Below, one piece after another: positions 23,867 through 36,101 of a stretch of DNA of 64,000 nt (the stretch's first letter is position 1; each line of letters starts with the position of its first letter). A program made the translations under genes and the position numbers. Source of the stretch: Lumbricus terrestris. Its lineage: Eukaryota; Annelida; Clitellata; Crassiclitellata; Lumbricidae. The notes under the pieces are model-generated. The model was not told the DNA's origin. It saw nothing but the letters and a program-made list of their open reading frames with translations, and made no database searches. The stretch spans positions 26,626,400 through 26,690,399 of the forward strand of contig OX457042.1 of NCBI GenBank assembly GCA_949752735.1, in the 5' to 3' direction.

Positions 23867-24129
23867 CAAGGCGGTAGCTAGGGGGTGTTTTGGGTGTTTG
23901 AACACCCCCCCCAATGAAAAAATTCTATAGTGCAATGATGCATTTATTAACACACACATGCTAATAATAAGAACTTCATTTTGAAGCTCTTATTTTTAAG
24001 TGACATTCTACAATAGATTAATTATCATTGAATCATTCTCCCAACCCTTTGTCTGCTGTTTCGGTTGCTTGTCGGCTTGCTCAAAGTCGAGTAAACACCC
24101 CACCCCCATAAATCCTGGTTACGGCCTTG
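23867..24129. mobile_element. hAT-like MITE, CAAGGCNGTAGC family, copy 1
   Basis: Ends CAAGGCGGTAGCTAGGGG and CCTGGTTACGGCCTTG are inverted. The 8-bp flanks GAGAAAAG and GAGAACAG differ at one base, consistent with an older insertion. The interior matches 33060-33763, where a minisatellite has expanded. Confidence 0.75.
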
Positions 24130-24137
24130 GAGAACAG

Positions 24138-25180
24138 GAACACGCTGCATGTATACCCTACATGTAAGTGTATACTTAGGTCTAATCTTCTTTTTTTAAA
24201 TCATCAGAAGCGCATTTATAAGCGTACCAATCAATCAATCAATCTATCAATTATATGTTGATCCACAGACATTGAAATTAGCCATAATATCAAAGTACAC
24301 TTGTAGAATATTATTCTCTATAGGTCGTTTTATTGAAACCAGTGACCACTTTCCAACTTACGATTGAAACAAAGGAGGCCATGCATGCACAGGAAAAACT
24401 GTGAAATTAAAGGTTGAAAATAGGAATATCTTTCCATCAAACTGCAGCCGGCGAAACGGCAATAACTAAACAATGCAAAATTATGTTATTGGAAAGTCAT
24501 AAAATATCGAACACAACTATATTATACTTCGGTTGCAAAGACTTGGCTCATGGACGGCAGTTTATTAAATCCGGCTTTGACTGAATTTACCCTGAATTTA
24601 TGCTTTATATAGGACGAAATGTAGGCTATACAGCAATGGCTGACTTTCTATTGCATTCTGTTGCAGCGCGTTTAATTGTATATATATCTTTGTTGGCCTA
24701 TAGCTTGGGATTGACTTGCGGATTTTAATTAAATGTGCAGACATGAAACACGGTTGCTTCCCTTTGCATGCGAGACAGACAGGCTTGTGTGTCTACCTCA
24801 AGGACTTCTGTAGCGCCGTAAGATCTTTATACTTCGGAAGCATTTCTGCAGTTGGATGCGTGCATTCAAATGTGTTATATACTTTTTGAATTCCCAATAT
24901 TTTATATGTCACTTATATAATATATTATATAAACTTCTTTATTGTACTAGTCTATTCTGATCACATCATGCAGAAAACGCATCACAGTAGGGGTGAGTAG
25001 ACCCTATCTGTATATAATTATATATCCTACAATCGGAGCCCTACAAAAGTGACGGCTTATAGCCTGCGACCTTAGGCCGCTATATATGCCAATAGACATT
25101 TTACATTCGTTTATATCAACGAACATGCTAAAGAAAAATGAACATGCATTTTCAATCTAAATCATAATTGGTTTGACTTT
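24138..25180. other. Intronic sequence without recognisable features
   Basis: AT-rich unique-looking sequence. I found no coding exon, RNA gene or transposon that I can support. A short TCAATCAATC run lies near 24228-24250. Confidence 0.5.
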
Positions 25181-25184
25181 TAAA

Positions 25185-26515
25185 GCTTCAGTCCTAGCTG
25201 ATTAAAAATGCCTCTTCAACTTAATATCGGTTAAACAATAAACATGACTTTGTGAGTCAAAATCCCGATTGAATTGAACATGCCTTCTAAAACTAAATCC
25301 TGGTTAAGCACGCCCTTTCAATTTAAATCTCGATTAAATATGCCTTTTTAACTGAAATCTCGATTGAGCATGCCCTCTAAAACTAAATCCTGGTTAAGCA
25401 TGCCTTTTCAATTTAAATCTCGTTCAAATATGCCTTTTTAACTGAAATCCCGATTGAGCATGCCCTCTAAAACTAAATCCTATTTAAGCATGCCTTTTCA
25501 ATTTAAATCTCGTTCAAATATGCCTTTTTAACTGAAATCCCGATTGAGCATGCCCTCTAACACTAAATCCTATTTAGGCATGCCTTTTCAATTTAAATCT
25601 CGTTCAAATATGCCTTTTTAAACTGAAATCACGATTTAGCATGCCCTCTAAAACTAAATCCTATTTAAGCATGCCCTTTCAATTTAAATCTGGGTTCAAT
25701 ATGCCTTTTTAACTGAAATCCCGATTGAGCATGCCTTCTAAAACTAAATCCTATTTGAGCATGCCTTTTCAATTTAAATCTCGTTCAAATGTGCCTTATT
25801 AACTGAAATCCCGATTGAGCATGCCTTCTAAAACTGAGTCCTATTTAAGCATGCCCTTTCAATTTAAATCTCGTTCAAATATACCTTTTAAAACTGAACT
25901 CCCGATTGAGCATGCCCTCTAAAACTAAATCCTATTTAAGCATGGCCTTTCAATTTAAAGCTCGTTTAAAATTAATATGCATTTTTAACTGAAATCCCGA
26001 TTGAGCATGCCCTCTAAAACCAAATCCTGGTTTAGCATGCCCTATCAATTTAAATCTAGTTCAAATATGCCTTTTAAAATCGAAATCCCGATTTAGCATG
26101 CCCTCTAAAACTAAATCCAATTTAATAATGTCATTTCAATTTAATTCTCGTTTAAATATGCCTTTTTAACTGAAATCCCGATTGAGCATGCCCTCTAACA
26201 CTAAATCCTATTTAGGCATGCCTTTTCAATTTAAATCTCGTTCAAATATGCCTTTTAAACTGAAATCCCCATTGAGCATGCCCTCTAAAACTAAATCCTA
26301 TTTAAGCATGCCCTTTCAATTTAAATCTCGTTCAAATATGCTTTTTAACTAAAATCTCGATTGAGCATGCCCTCTAAAACTAAATCCTATTTAAGCATGC
26401 CTTTTCAGTTTAAATCTCGTTCAAATATGCCTTTTTAACCGAAATCCCGATTTAGCATGCCCTCTAAAACTAAATCCCGGTTAAGCATGCCCTTTCAATT
26501 TAAACCACGTCGAAC
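25185..26515. repeat. ~92-bp composite satellite
   Basis: About fourteen tandem copies of a ~92-bp higher-order unit built from three ~30-bp sub-units: GCATGCCCTCTAAAACTAAATC, GCATGCCTTTTCAATTTAAATC and ATATGCCTTTTTAACTGAAATC. Each sub-unit shares the core ATGCC-TTT(T)-AA-T-AAATC and differs by a few bases. Copies are 90-95 percent alike. Confidence 0.95.
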
Positions 26516-26654
26516 AGCGTCTTCTCGTAAACACTCTCGCGACCAACGTTCGTGAGAATTCCTCTCTACCTTTTTATTCCCCATTCTTTAATTCCTGCGC
26601 CTCATAACTCGCGCTAGTCGCTGCCTCGGCCGACAGGTTTACAGCTCAGTCGAC

Positions 26655-26750
26655 TGGGTGGGGTATGGGGTGGGGTAGGGGAGACCCCGTGGGTGGGTGG
26701 GAGGGAGGGGAGAAGGGAGGGCGGAGCGTGTGTGTGAGTGGAGGGGTGAT
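26655..26750. repeat. G-rich tract (GGGTGGG/GGAGGG)
   Basis: Several runs of three to five G spaced by one or two bases on the + strand could fold as G-quadruplexes. The flanks (26520-26660 and 26750-26990) are non-repetitive and moderately CpG-rich. Confidence 0.6.
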
Positions 26751-26991
26751 TTCTTCGCACTGGGCCGATCGGCTTTGGATCGACGTCCGGCGATTTCTAT
26801 AGAGTTCTTCGGAGCCCGTTTGCGTTGCATCTAATACATCTCATTATTTTGCGGCTGCTTCGTCGTCGTCGTCGTCGTTCGGAGTCGTTGGGACAGCGAC
26901 TGATAATGTTTACCGATGCGGGAAACCGCTGCGATTCATTGCGCCAATTTATGGTTGATAGAGCTCGAAAGGGAACCAGACGCAGAGACAG

Positions 26992-27155
<164 letters not shown>

Positions 27156-27194
27156 CGCTATGCACTATACATTATATGTGTATATATATATACA

Positions 27195-27396
27195 AAGAGA
27201 GCGAGACAGACAGACAGACAGAGACAGAAACAGAGATGGATAAGAAAAAGGCAGTCGTAGGGAGATACTTGATAGAGAGATACAGACACTCAAATATCTA
27301 TTGAAAGATAGATTGAACCCGAGCCAGAGCGATAGATAGCCAGAGGGCGAGATGGATATCAGGAAAGTGAACGAGACCGACTGACCGACAGGGACA

Positions 27397-27491
<95 letters not shown>

Positions 27492-27537
27492 AAGAAAGAA
27501 AGAGAGAGAGAGGCCCACAGACAGAGACAGAGACATA

Positions 27538-27568
<31 letters not shown>

Positions 27569-27660
27569 AGAGAGAGAGAGAGAGGCCCACAGACTGACAG
27601 AGAGACAGACAGACAGAGGCACAAAGAGACATAGAGAAAGACAGATACGGAACCAGAAAG
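27195..27660. repeat. (GA)n/(GACA)n array
   Basis: GA and GACA units, with the purest block at about 27399-27488. Frames of Ser-Leu or Glu-Arg are repeat translations. Confidence 0.95.
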
Positions 27661-27729
27661 GCTGACGATGGTTTCGCATCTGTGGAACGCACTGGAGACC
27701 ATCATCTCTTCAGACTTCGTGAACCAAGT

Positions 27730-28210
27730 CGACCAACTCTCTTCCTGCCCCTCCCCCTTTATCCCATTCCGTCTCCTTCTCATCTTCGTTTCACCCACCT
27801 CCTTCACCTTCTCCTATTTCCTTTCCTCACTTCTTCTGTCATATTCTTTCCTTCTCTTCCTTCTCCTGCTCCTCCTCCTCCTTCTCCTCCTCCTACTCTT
27901 CCCTCTCCTTCTCTTCCTCCTCCTCCTGCTCTTCCTTCTACTCCTTCTCCTCCTTAGGATCCTGCTCCTCCTCCTGCTCTTCCTCCTTCTACTCCTCCTC
28001 CTACTCTTCTTTCTCTTCCTTCTCCTCCAACTCTTCCTTCTCTTCCTTCCCCTCCTTCTCCTCCTCCTCCTCCTGCTCTTCCTCCTTCTACTCTTCCTTC
28101 TCTTCCTTTCCCTCCTTCCCCTCCTTCTCCTCCTCCTCTTCTTCTTCCTCCTTCTCCTCCTCATCTTCTTCCTCCTCCTATTGTTCCCCTCTACCTCCCC
28201 ACCCCTCTTC
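27730..28210. repeat. Polypyrimidine CTCCTTCTCCTC tract
   Basis: About 480 bp of nearly pure pyrimidine on the + strand. It gives a 203-codon poly-Leu frame and an Arg/Lys antisense frame, both artefacts. The strand skew is opposite to the GA array just before it. Confidence 0.9.
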
Positions 28211-28744
28211 CCTCCTCCCAGTTTCCCTCCTTATCGTCATCGTCATCATCGTTATCGTTTCATGTCGTTCGTTGTGTGATTGATGCACAAGATGTGGAAT
28301 TTATTTTCGCCTCGTTTTCCGTTTCGCTGGCGATCTGCGGCGCCTCCGTCGTTTATGCAATTCTTTTATTAGGGCGTAAATCAGGGGCGAGACCGGGCGA
28401 AGGGTCGAAACGGCGAGCGATGCATGCATGCGCTGCTCATGATGGCTCATGATGGTTCGTGATGGCTCGTGATGGCTGGTCCCTTGTTGTTGACTGACCC
28501 TTTTATATCGCCAGATGTTCGCCATCCCTACCTCTCGTCTCCTTTCTCTGCAGGTTTATTTGGGGACAAGGTGTTGACGGATCGGGGGAACTCGAAGAAA
28601 CTGGAGTGAGTGAGCGATGGTGTGAGTGAGAGTAAGTGAGTGGGTGGAATAATGGATGGGTAGATGAATGGATGAGTGAGTGGATGAGTGAGTAGGTGGG
28701 TGAGCGAGTGAGTTAGTTAGTGGAATTGACATCTGTACTGTGTA

Positions 28745-29815
28745 TACGGTACATTTCAACATTTTTAAAGCGCTTCTAGTAGAGTAAAATGTTCGGAGGC
28801 GCTCCCAGTGCGCAAGGTTACACGAGAAGAAGCAGGTTTTGAGAAGAGAAAATGCGGAAGACAGAATGCCAGAAAGGAGTATAGAGCGAACGGTAGGAGA
28901 GAAAGAGCATTCCAAAGAGAAGGACCAATTGAAACATATGATCGAGACGGAGCCAAAAAGGAACCAAAAGCTCAAGTCTGTTGGATGAAAGAAGTGGACA
29001 GTGGGAGGAAACTGAGTGAGGACGAAGTATAATGTCAGCCAGATATTTCGGGGGCAAGACCACGCTGGACGTCGAAGGCCGTGGCTGAGCCTTAAGGATC
29101 AGAGTGAGGATCTTAGATTGTGTGCGAGTATGGAGAGGAAACCAATGAAGTTCATCAGACATAATGGTGCAGATGCGAGAGTGTACATGCATGGGAAGGC
29201 GGGCAATCAATTTGGTTGAGCACCGGACGAAGTATAATGTCAGCCAGATATTTCGGGGGCAAGACCACGCTGGACGTCGAAGGCCGTGGCTGAGCCTTAA
29301 GGATCAGAGTGAGGATCTTAGATTGTGTGCGAGTATGGAGAGGAAACCAATGAAGTTCATCAGACATAATGGTGCAGATGCGAGAGTGTACATGCATGGG
29401 AAGGCGGGCAATCAATTTGGTTGAGCACCGGACGAAGTATAATGTCAGCCAGATATTTCGGGGGCAAGACCACGCTGGACGTCGAAGGCCGTGGCTGAGC
29501 CTTAAGGATCAGAGTGAGGATCTTAGATTGTGTGCGAGTATGGAGAGGAAACCAATGAAGTTCATCAGACATAATGGTGCAGATGCGAGAGTGTACATGC
29601 ATGGGAAGGCGGGCAATCAATTTGGTTGAGCACCGAATGAATCGAAGCTGGACGAACTTTTATAATGACCAATGAGAAGAGCGTTGCAGTAGTCAATTCG
29701 AGAAGCATATAAAAGCATTGATATTAATGCAGTGAAGATGGAGGAGGCGAGAGAACGACGAATAACCATGAGACGTCTCAAATAAAATGAAAACAAGAGC
29801 GTTTCTGTTAAGTTT
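28745..29815 (-). mobile_element. CR1/L2-like LINE fragment with internal triplication
   Basis: On the minus strand, from about 29800 downward, the sequence encodes decayed reverse-transcriptase C-terminal motifs: a SRIDYCNALL block, then ELHWFPLHTRTQSKILTLIL with PPKYLADII, then a GPSLWNALS block near 28920. It ends with the hairpin tail GGGAGCGCCTCCGAAC...AGAAGCGCTTTAAA near 28745-28815. The LHWLP and YLADLI motifs are standard for CR1/L2 ORF2 C-termini. The copy is frameshifted and truncated, and a 205-bp segment is present three times. Confidence 0.75.
29021..29635. repeat. Three exact 205-bp tandem copies inside a LINE
   Basis: Units 29021-29225, 29226-29430 and 29431-29635 all begin GACGAAGTATAATGTCAGCC. 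As far as I can compare by eye they are identical. Each encodes, on the minus strand, the same reverse-transcriptase C-terminal piece. The identity implies a very recent duplication or active homogenisation. Confidence 0.95.
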
Positions 29816-29822
29816 TTTTGTA

Positions 29823-30050
29823 TGCGTACTTGTTATAGCGCCTCTTCAAGCTCACTACTCAGAGGTGCTCCCGACTGCAGAGCGGACACTGCATCGGAGT
29901 TTCACGCCGAAGCGCTGAGCAATTGCGAGTGAAGGACTTGCCCAAGGTCCCTACGCGGCGACTTGAGGTGGATTCGAACCTCGAACCTTCCGGCTTCAAG
30001 GCAACGACACCTCAAAGCAACGACGCCACCACTACACCACCGCGCCCCAC
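29823..30050 (-). mobile_element. tRNA-derived SINE with LINE-like hairpin tail (most complete copy)
   Basis: On the minus strand the head GGGGCGCGG is followed by a perfect A box TGGTGTAGTGG (30029-30039) and a perfect B box GGTTCGAATCC (29970-29980), 48 bp apart as in tRNA promoters. The body (ACCTTGGGCAAGTCCTTCAC, GCGCTTCGGCGTGAAACTCC) leads to a 3' hairpin AGCACCTCT...AGAGGCGCT at 29837-29869. The same hairpin ends the CR1/L2-like LINEs of this window, suggesting the SINE borrows the LINE machinery. Confidence 0.85.
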
Positions 30051-30264
30051 GTTCTCAAATTCTCATTAGCCCAAAGTTTGTTCTGTAAGCCTACGTCTCC
30101 TTATGTAATTTTCTCTGTTTTCCTTCAGTTTTCTTCACTTTGACCTTCCTCTGATCCATGGTCCCTTCTCAGTCAGTCCCAAACTTGTCCTCATTTTGGC
30201 CATGACTTATTCCCAGTTTATATTCAGCCAGTGTTCTAGTCCTCATTTGCTTCCATGCTGGTAG

Positions 30265-31000
30265 CAGTTGACCTCATTTTATCCTCAATCTGTCCTCAAT
30301 GTGTCCTAAATCTGTCCTCAATCAGTCCTCAAGCTGTCCTCAACCTTTCCTCAATCTGTCCTCAATCTTTCCTCCAGCTGTCCTCAGTCTGTCCTCAATC
30401 TTTCCTCAATCTTTCCTCAATCTGTCCTCAATCTGTCCTCAATTTGTCCTAAGTCTGTCCTCTATCTGTCCTCTATCTGTCCTCAATCTGTCCTCAATCT
30501 TTCTTCAACCCGTCCTATATCTGTTCTCAATTTGTCCTCAATCTGTCCACTATCTTTCCTCAATCTGTCTTCAATCTGTCCTTAATCTGTCCTCAATCTG
30601 TCCTCAATGTGTCCTCAATGTGTCCTTAATCTGTCATCGATCGATTCTCAATCTTTCTTCAATCTGTCCTCAATCTGTCCACAATCTGTCCTCAATATGT
30701 CTTCAATCAGTCCTCGTTCTGCCCTCAATTTGTCCTCAATCTGTCCTCAATCTGTCCTCAATCTGTCCACAATCTGTCCTCAATATGTCTTCAATCAGTC
30801 CTCGTTCTGCCCTCAATTTGTCCTCAATCTGTCCTCAATCTGTCCTCAATCTGTCCTCAATCTGTCCTTAATCTGTCCTAGGATCTATTCTCAATCTTTC
30901 TTCAATCTGTCCACAATCTGTCTTCAATCTGTCCTTAATCTGTCCTTAACCTGTCCTCAATCTGTCCGCAATCTGTCTTCAATCGGTCCTCAGTTCGACC
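30265..31000. repeat. 11-bp minisatellite GTCCTCAATCT
   Basis: About 65 tandem copies of an 11-bp unit with variants such as GTCCACAATCT and GTCCTCAATTT. Because 11 is not a multiple of 3, all three frames stay open and give CPQSVLNLSSI-like peptides. These are not genes. Confidence 0.95.
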
Positions 31001-31329
31001 TGTTACTTCACGTCCTCTTTCACAAACGGCCACAAGCTACACGCAGTTGTAGAAAAAGCAATCTATAGACTGCAAAATATGTCCTTTATAATTTTCTTTT
31101 GTACGACTGACCTAGATATTCAGTCGACATTCAAGGATTGTCTGTCGGTGACGAGGAGGGACGAGTAGGACGACGACGCGAAGGCCGCAATTTGATCGAG
31201 AGAAGAAGGCGGTGGCGGAGGATTGGGTGACCTGTATATTGATAATACGCTGCATGCAGTCATTATCATCTCGCTTCCACTTCTTCGTTTATATCGATCT
31301 TTATCTGCACATATACCGCATCGAAGCAG

Positions 31330-31640
31330 GACAGATTTTCTATCGATTAACAGGCATTAGATCCCATCTCAAAAGAGAGGTCGGCTCTGGTCGGTCGTTC
31401 GGGGGAGAGGGGGGGGGGGGTAGGAGAGAGCTGGTCGGCGCGCGTGGAACAATTAATGGCTCGGTTTTAATCTGTCATACGGAATAATCTCGGCGTTTTT
31501 CTTTCGGCGCATAAGCTCCGAGCGCGCCCCGATTCAATAGATGGCCGTACAATGGGCTGATCCGTGTACGCGTTCTGTCGGCGGCCATTGTTTGTGCTCG
31601 GGATTTGGCGTCGGAGATCAGCCGGTGTGCCGGTGTGTGC
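31330..31640. promoter_or_regulatory. CpG-rich conserved-looking non-coding block
   Basis: A non-repetitive block with TATCGATTAACA (a Cux-type ATCGAT), AATTAATGGC, a GCGCGC run, and GGCCATTGTTTGTG (a SOX-type CATTGTT core). A (GGT)n run follows at about 31650-31693. It has the look of an enhancer or silent promoter, but this is inference from composition and motifs only. Confidence 0.3.
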
Positions 31641-31649
31641 TGCTGTGCT

Positions 31650-31693
31650 GCTGGTGGTGGTGGTGGTGGTGGTGGTGGTGGTGGTGGTGGTGG
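31650..31693. repeat. (GGT)n microsatellite
   Basis: About 14 GGT units. Confidence 0.95.
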
Positions 31694-32046
31694 GATCAGA
31701 TGCGGATGGATCCGGAAGAGGAGGGAGGAAGTTGGAAGGCGGAGGACCAGAAGGAAAATGTTATCCTACAATATGGTCACATTTGAATCGATTGCACATG
31801 TGGTTATGTGGTAATGCGTAGCCTATATCTCGATCCGTTTTCAAATGCGTTCTTTATTATGTTTATTGTGATTAGGTCTAAGGCCCTATTATAGAATGTT
31901 GGGTTCTTAACAATACAAGTTTACGAACAGCGCTCGTGAATAAGCTGGCGCCCATGCGCTTGGCAAACGAGTGGCGCGTTTGAAATATGGAGATTACGGT
32001 TACGATGACGATTACGATGCTGACCGAGTCCACATTTGAGAAGACG

Positions 32047-32292
32047 CAGTGGCGCAGCCAGGAATTTATGATGTTTTTTGCCGGGCCAGATGCCCTTTCT
32101 GACACCAACACAACAGTATTACAGTAAATAAAAAGGGAATAAAGTAACAAAGGGAATAAAGTAAGGAAAACAATTGTTACTACACGCAATTGTTTTGTTT
32201 TTCTTATTTAAGTCGATAAATAACCTTTAAAAAAACTTTTCCTAGGCCATTGGGGGGTTTAATCCACGAAGCCCCCCTTGTCTGCGTCACTG
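32047..32292. mobile_element. hAT-like MITE, CAGTGGCGTAGCCAG family, copy 2
   Basis: Starts CAGTGGCGCAGCCAGGAATT and ends TCTGCGTCACTG. The perfect 8-bp duplication AGAAGACG flanks it at 32039-32046 and 32293-32300. The interior (GACACCAACACAACAGTATT, AGGGAATAAAGTAAC) is closely related to 3721-3993. Confidence 0.9.
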
Positions 32293-33059
32293 AGAAGACG
32301 AGATATAGTATCTGGAAACATACGTCGTCCTCATATTTCAAACCGGTGTCACCGTGTCACGAAATAGAGTATCCCCGTATCAATCGTATACCCTCCCCCA
32401 CAAATGAAGAGAAGTTGAAAAAGCCAGTTCCGCAGGTATTTATTTTTAAAAATTAACTTCCGTCTGCTTTGTTTTGAACAATGACACTAACAGGTATGTT
32501 TATTCCTACTATATAATTATTATATATAATTTTGTTTGATTTCGTTTTCGAGTATACTTAGAACATTTAGAACGCTTAAGAACACTTAGAACCACTAAGT
32601 AAATTCGAGCTCCCTTGCTCTGAACATTGTTTGAATCGCGTTTCACTAATACTAACTACATCCACCAGATGATCCAAGATGTAGTTTTGAAGAGATGAAG
32701 ACATTCCTATAGTGGAGTTGACGTTAATATGACTGAAATATTTGGCTTCGCCGTTTCAGGGAACCAATGTCTAGCCAAATGCTACTAGAAAGAAGCAACA
32801 CAGAGTGTACTGTATATAATAGCGGCAGCCTTGGAGTTTTGGACCAGTGCTTCGGAAACGGAAGTGTCTGGTGAACGAACAGAAATGTGTGCAATAAGAG
32901 CGTGGCCATAATTATTATTAGAAATGAAGGGTTTGTTAAGGTAAAGGAAACTAGACCAGACAGAACGATACCGAAGTAAAATTGAGAATTTATTGCAACG
33001 GCGAATGAGGCGACACCTGGGGAAGCTATATAAAAGGCCTTGAGAGAAGCAATGCAAAA

Positions 33060-33763
33060 TGAAATAATGCATTTACTAGCACACGATGTAAATACTAAAA
33101 CAAAAGAAGATTTAATTTTAAAGCTCTTATTTCCATGTGAAATTATTATTACAATAGATTAGATCACGACGATGACCTAATCATGATGATGACCTAATCA
33201 TGATGATGATCTAATCATGAAGATCTAATCATGACGAGGATCTAATCATGACAATCTAATCATGACGAGGATCTAATCATGACGAGGATATAATCATGAC
33301 GAGGATATAATCATGACGAGGATCTAATCATGACGATGATCTAATCATGACGATGATTTAATCATGATGATCTAATCACGATGTGATCTAATCACGCCGA
33401 TAATCTAATCATGACGATAATCTAATCATGACGAGGATCTAATCATGACGAGGATCTAATCATGACAATCTAATCATGACGAGGATCTAATCATGACGAG
33501 GATCTAATCATGACGATGATCTAATCATGATGATCTAATCATGACGAGGATCTAATCATGACGATGATCTAATCATGACGATGATTTAATCATGATGATC
33601 TAATCACGACGAGGATCTAATCATGACGATGATCTAATCATGATGATGAGATCTAATCATGCTGATGATTTAGTCAGTTGATTCGGTCGTTTGTCGGCTT
33701 GCTCAAGATCGAATAAACCTCCACCCCACCCCACCCCGAAACAAAATCCTGTCTACGGCCTTG
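33060..33763. mobile_element. hAT-like MITE, CAAGGCNGTAGC family, copy 2, with expanded minisatellite
   Basis: The left part (AATGCATTTACTAGCACAC, AAAGCTCTTATTTCCATGTG) and the right part (GTCGGCTTGCTCAAGATCG ... CTACGGCCTTG) match 23867-24129. Where that copy has AATAGATTAATTATCATTG, this one has about 500 bp of 16-18-bp tandem units (TAATCATGACGAGGATC) at 33160-33665. The left terminus is not clear. Confidence 0.65.
33160..33665. repeat. 17-bp minisatellite TAATCATGACGAGGATC
   Basis: About 30 copies with GAC/GAT variants and some 9-10-bp shortened units (ATGACAATC). It sits within the mobile element at 33060-33763. Confidence 0.95.
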
Positions 33764-34454
33764 ATGCAGTGTCATGCCAGTTTGAAAAGCAAAAGGCAGC
33801 ATCAGCAGCTTTTGCAAAATTAGATGGCTGTGTTGATGAGCCACAAGTGAAGAACGCAAAAATTTCAAGTGGAAACGTCATTAGCTTGTGAAAAATCAAA
33901 TGACTATTTTGATTAGCAATAAGCGACAAATGCACAAATTTAAAGTTGCAACATGATCCGCTTGTCGAAAAATCAGATGGCTTTCTTGATTAGCAATAAA
34001 TACCAGTTCGAAAAACGCTAACAGCATCGTCTACACGTAAGTCTATGTAGTCTGAAGCAAGAATTCTTCATCTGGTAAGGACAGACTCTAGCAACCGCTG
34101 AGCGTAAAAATTAGAAGTCGCCGTACATGCAGGTATATAATATGCTGGCTGTGGAGTTGCTAGCTTTTAATTAAGAGGAAAACAGGAACTCGCCTTGTAC
34201 AATGTACAAGGTTCTGGCAGACGGACAGAACATGCATAATATAGATTGATATTAAATATTTTCTACAATATGTTGGTATGATATACTTAGTAACAGTTAT
34301 TCTACAAAATTGTAAGTGCACAATTTATTATTAATTGTATGTAGGCTATAATAAAGGTCTACGGTTTAGGCTACGTATGTAACTCTATACAATTCTGTTA
34401 AGAAGAGTATCTATATACGGAGACAGATATATTGAAGAACAGGCAGAAATGATA

Positions 34455-34576
34455 TCTCTCTCTCTCTCTCCCTCTCCATCGCGCTCTGTTTGTCTGTCTA
34501 TCTGTATGTCTGTCTCTCTCTTTCTCTCTCCTCTTTCCTCTCCCTCGCTATCTCTATCTCTAGCTCCAGCGAAGAG

Positions 34577-34673
<97 letters not shown>

Positions 34674-34790
34674 CAGAGACAGAGACAGAGACAGAGACAG
34701 AGACAGAGACAGAGACAGAGACAGAGACAGAGACAGAGAAAGAGAGCGAACAAGCGGACAGACACACAGACAGACAGACGGACGGACAAA
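34455..34790. repeat. (CT)n, (GA)n and (GAGACA)n array
   Basis: CT/CTGT units switch to GA at about 34578 and then to GAGACA at 34655-34740. This makes an inverted-repeat-like array (CT followed by GA) that can form hairpins. Confidence 0.95.
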
Positions 34791-35529
34791 GACCTGCCAA
34801 CACATTTCCAAGCAAGTCTATACAGGACTAGCGTCTTTTGAACTTTTCTTTTTAACCGACACCAGCTCTGTATACACTGTGTTAACTGAAACCGACTCCA
34901 TTTATTATCAGCGTTGAAAGAACCATTGACATCCACGCCAATGCTCTACATAGTCTCGTGCTAAAACCAAAAAACAACCGTGTATATATGCGGCATATTA
35001 TATTTCTCTGTCAGGTTTGAGCTCTGCCGTGCGAACCTATCCGGCCGTTGTAGTCAGTTGCCGCAAATTGTCTTCTTGTCGAGAACAATGGTGGTGGTTA
35101 AAGTGTCTTTAATTGGAAGTAGGTGACAAGAGGAACATCTCGGAACTCAGGAAATTATGCAGACGAAATTGCTTTGGTTGTCGAGTAAGGAGATGTCGGT
35201 TGACATTTCGATTGTTGTTTCGTATAACTTAGACCGCGGTCAAAAGAGGTATGCATAATTATGAAGAAAATTGGTGCGGCACTGGTCACAATAATCTTAA
35301 TAATAACTCAATTTTTAATTGAATTTGACGTCATGTGGTAAATGTCTATTCCTGGCCGCAAGTTTTCACATTCCGTGACGTTTAGGTCAACACGATTTCC
35401 TGCAGCTTTTTATTGCAGCAGCACACATATCGTCTTCTGCGTTCAAGCCGTTCATCCAACAGCCTTGACTTCTTGGTTCCTCGCTATAAAACTGCTATGG
35501 AATATGTATTAGTCACAATCATTTGTCTC

Positions 35530-35735
35530 AATTGATCCGCCTCTTTGAATGCGCTTTCTCCTTCTGTTCGCTCTACACTTCTGTGTGGCAGACTCTATTC
35601 TTCATTCTCTCTTCTCGAAACCTGTTTCTTCTCGCGGGCCTTGCGCACTGGGAGCGCCTCTGAACGGTTCACCATTTTATAGAGGCGCCTTTTAAATGTC
35701 GAAATACAACATACAATACAATACAATGCAGCAAA
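35530..35735 (+). mobile_element. CR1/L2-like LINE 3' end
   Basis: The decayed ORF C-terminus reads ...LNALSPSVRSTLL on the + strand. The hairpin GGGAGCGCCTCTGAACGG...TATAGAGGCGCCTTTTAAAT and an (ATACA)n tail follow. Confidence 0.6.
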
Positions 35736-36064
35736 ATACAATGCATGCATACAAACATACATGATACTTACATACGTGCATGATTACATGCACACATACA
35801 TGATACATACATACATACATACATACATACAGTGGCGTAACAATAGGGTAGACTGGGTAGACAAAGTCTAGGGGGCCCCCGAGTGTAGAGGCCCCAGAGG
35901 GGCCCCCGAGTTCCTATAGTTATGCCACTGTAAGTGATAATACATTTCAATATTCACATTTTGTCTAGGGGCCCCCGAGTTCCTAGTTACGCCACTGCAT
36001 ACATACATACATACATACATACATACATACATACATACATACACACACACAAACATACATACAT

Positions 36065-36101
<37 letters not shown>

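Noticed and set aside
30255..31068. Overlapping 65-190-codon frames rich in CPQSVLNLSS
   Set aside because: An 11-bp tandem repeat without stops keeps all frames open. There is no gene.
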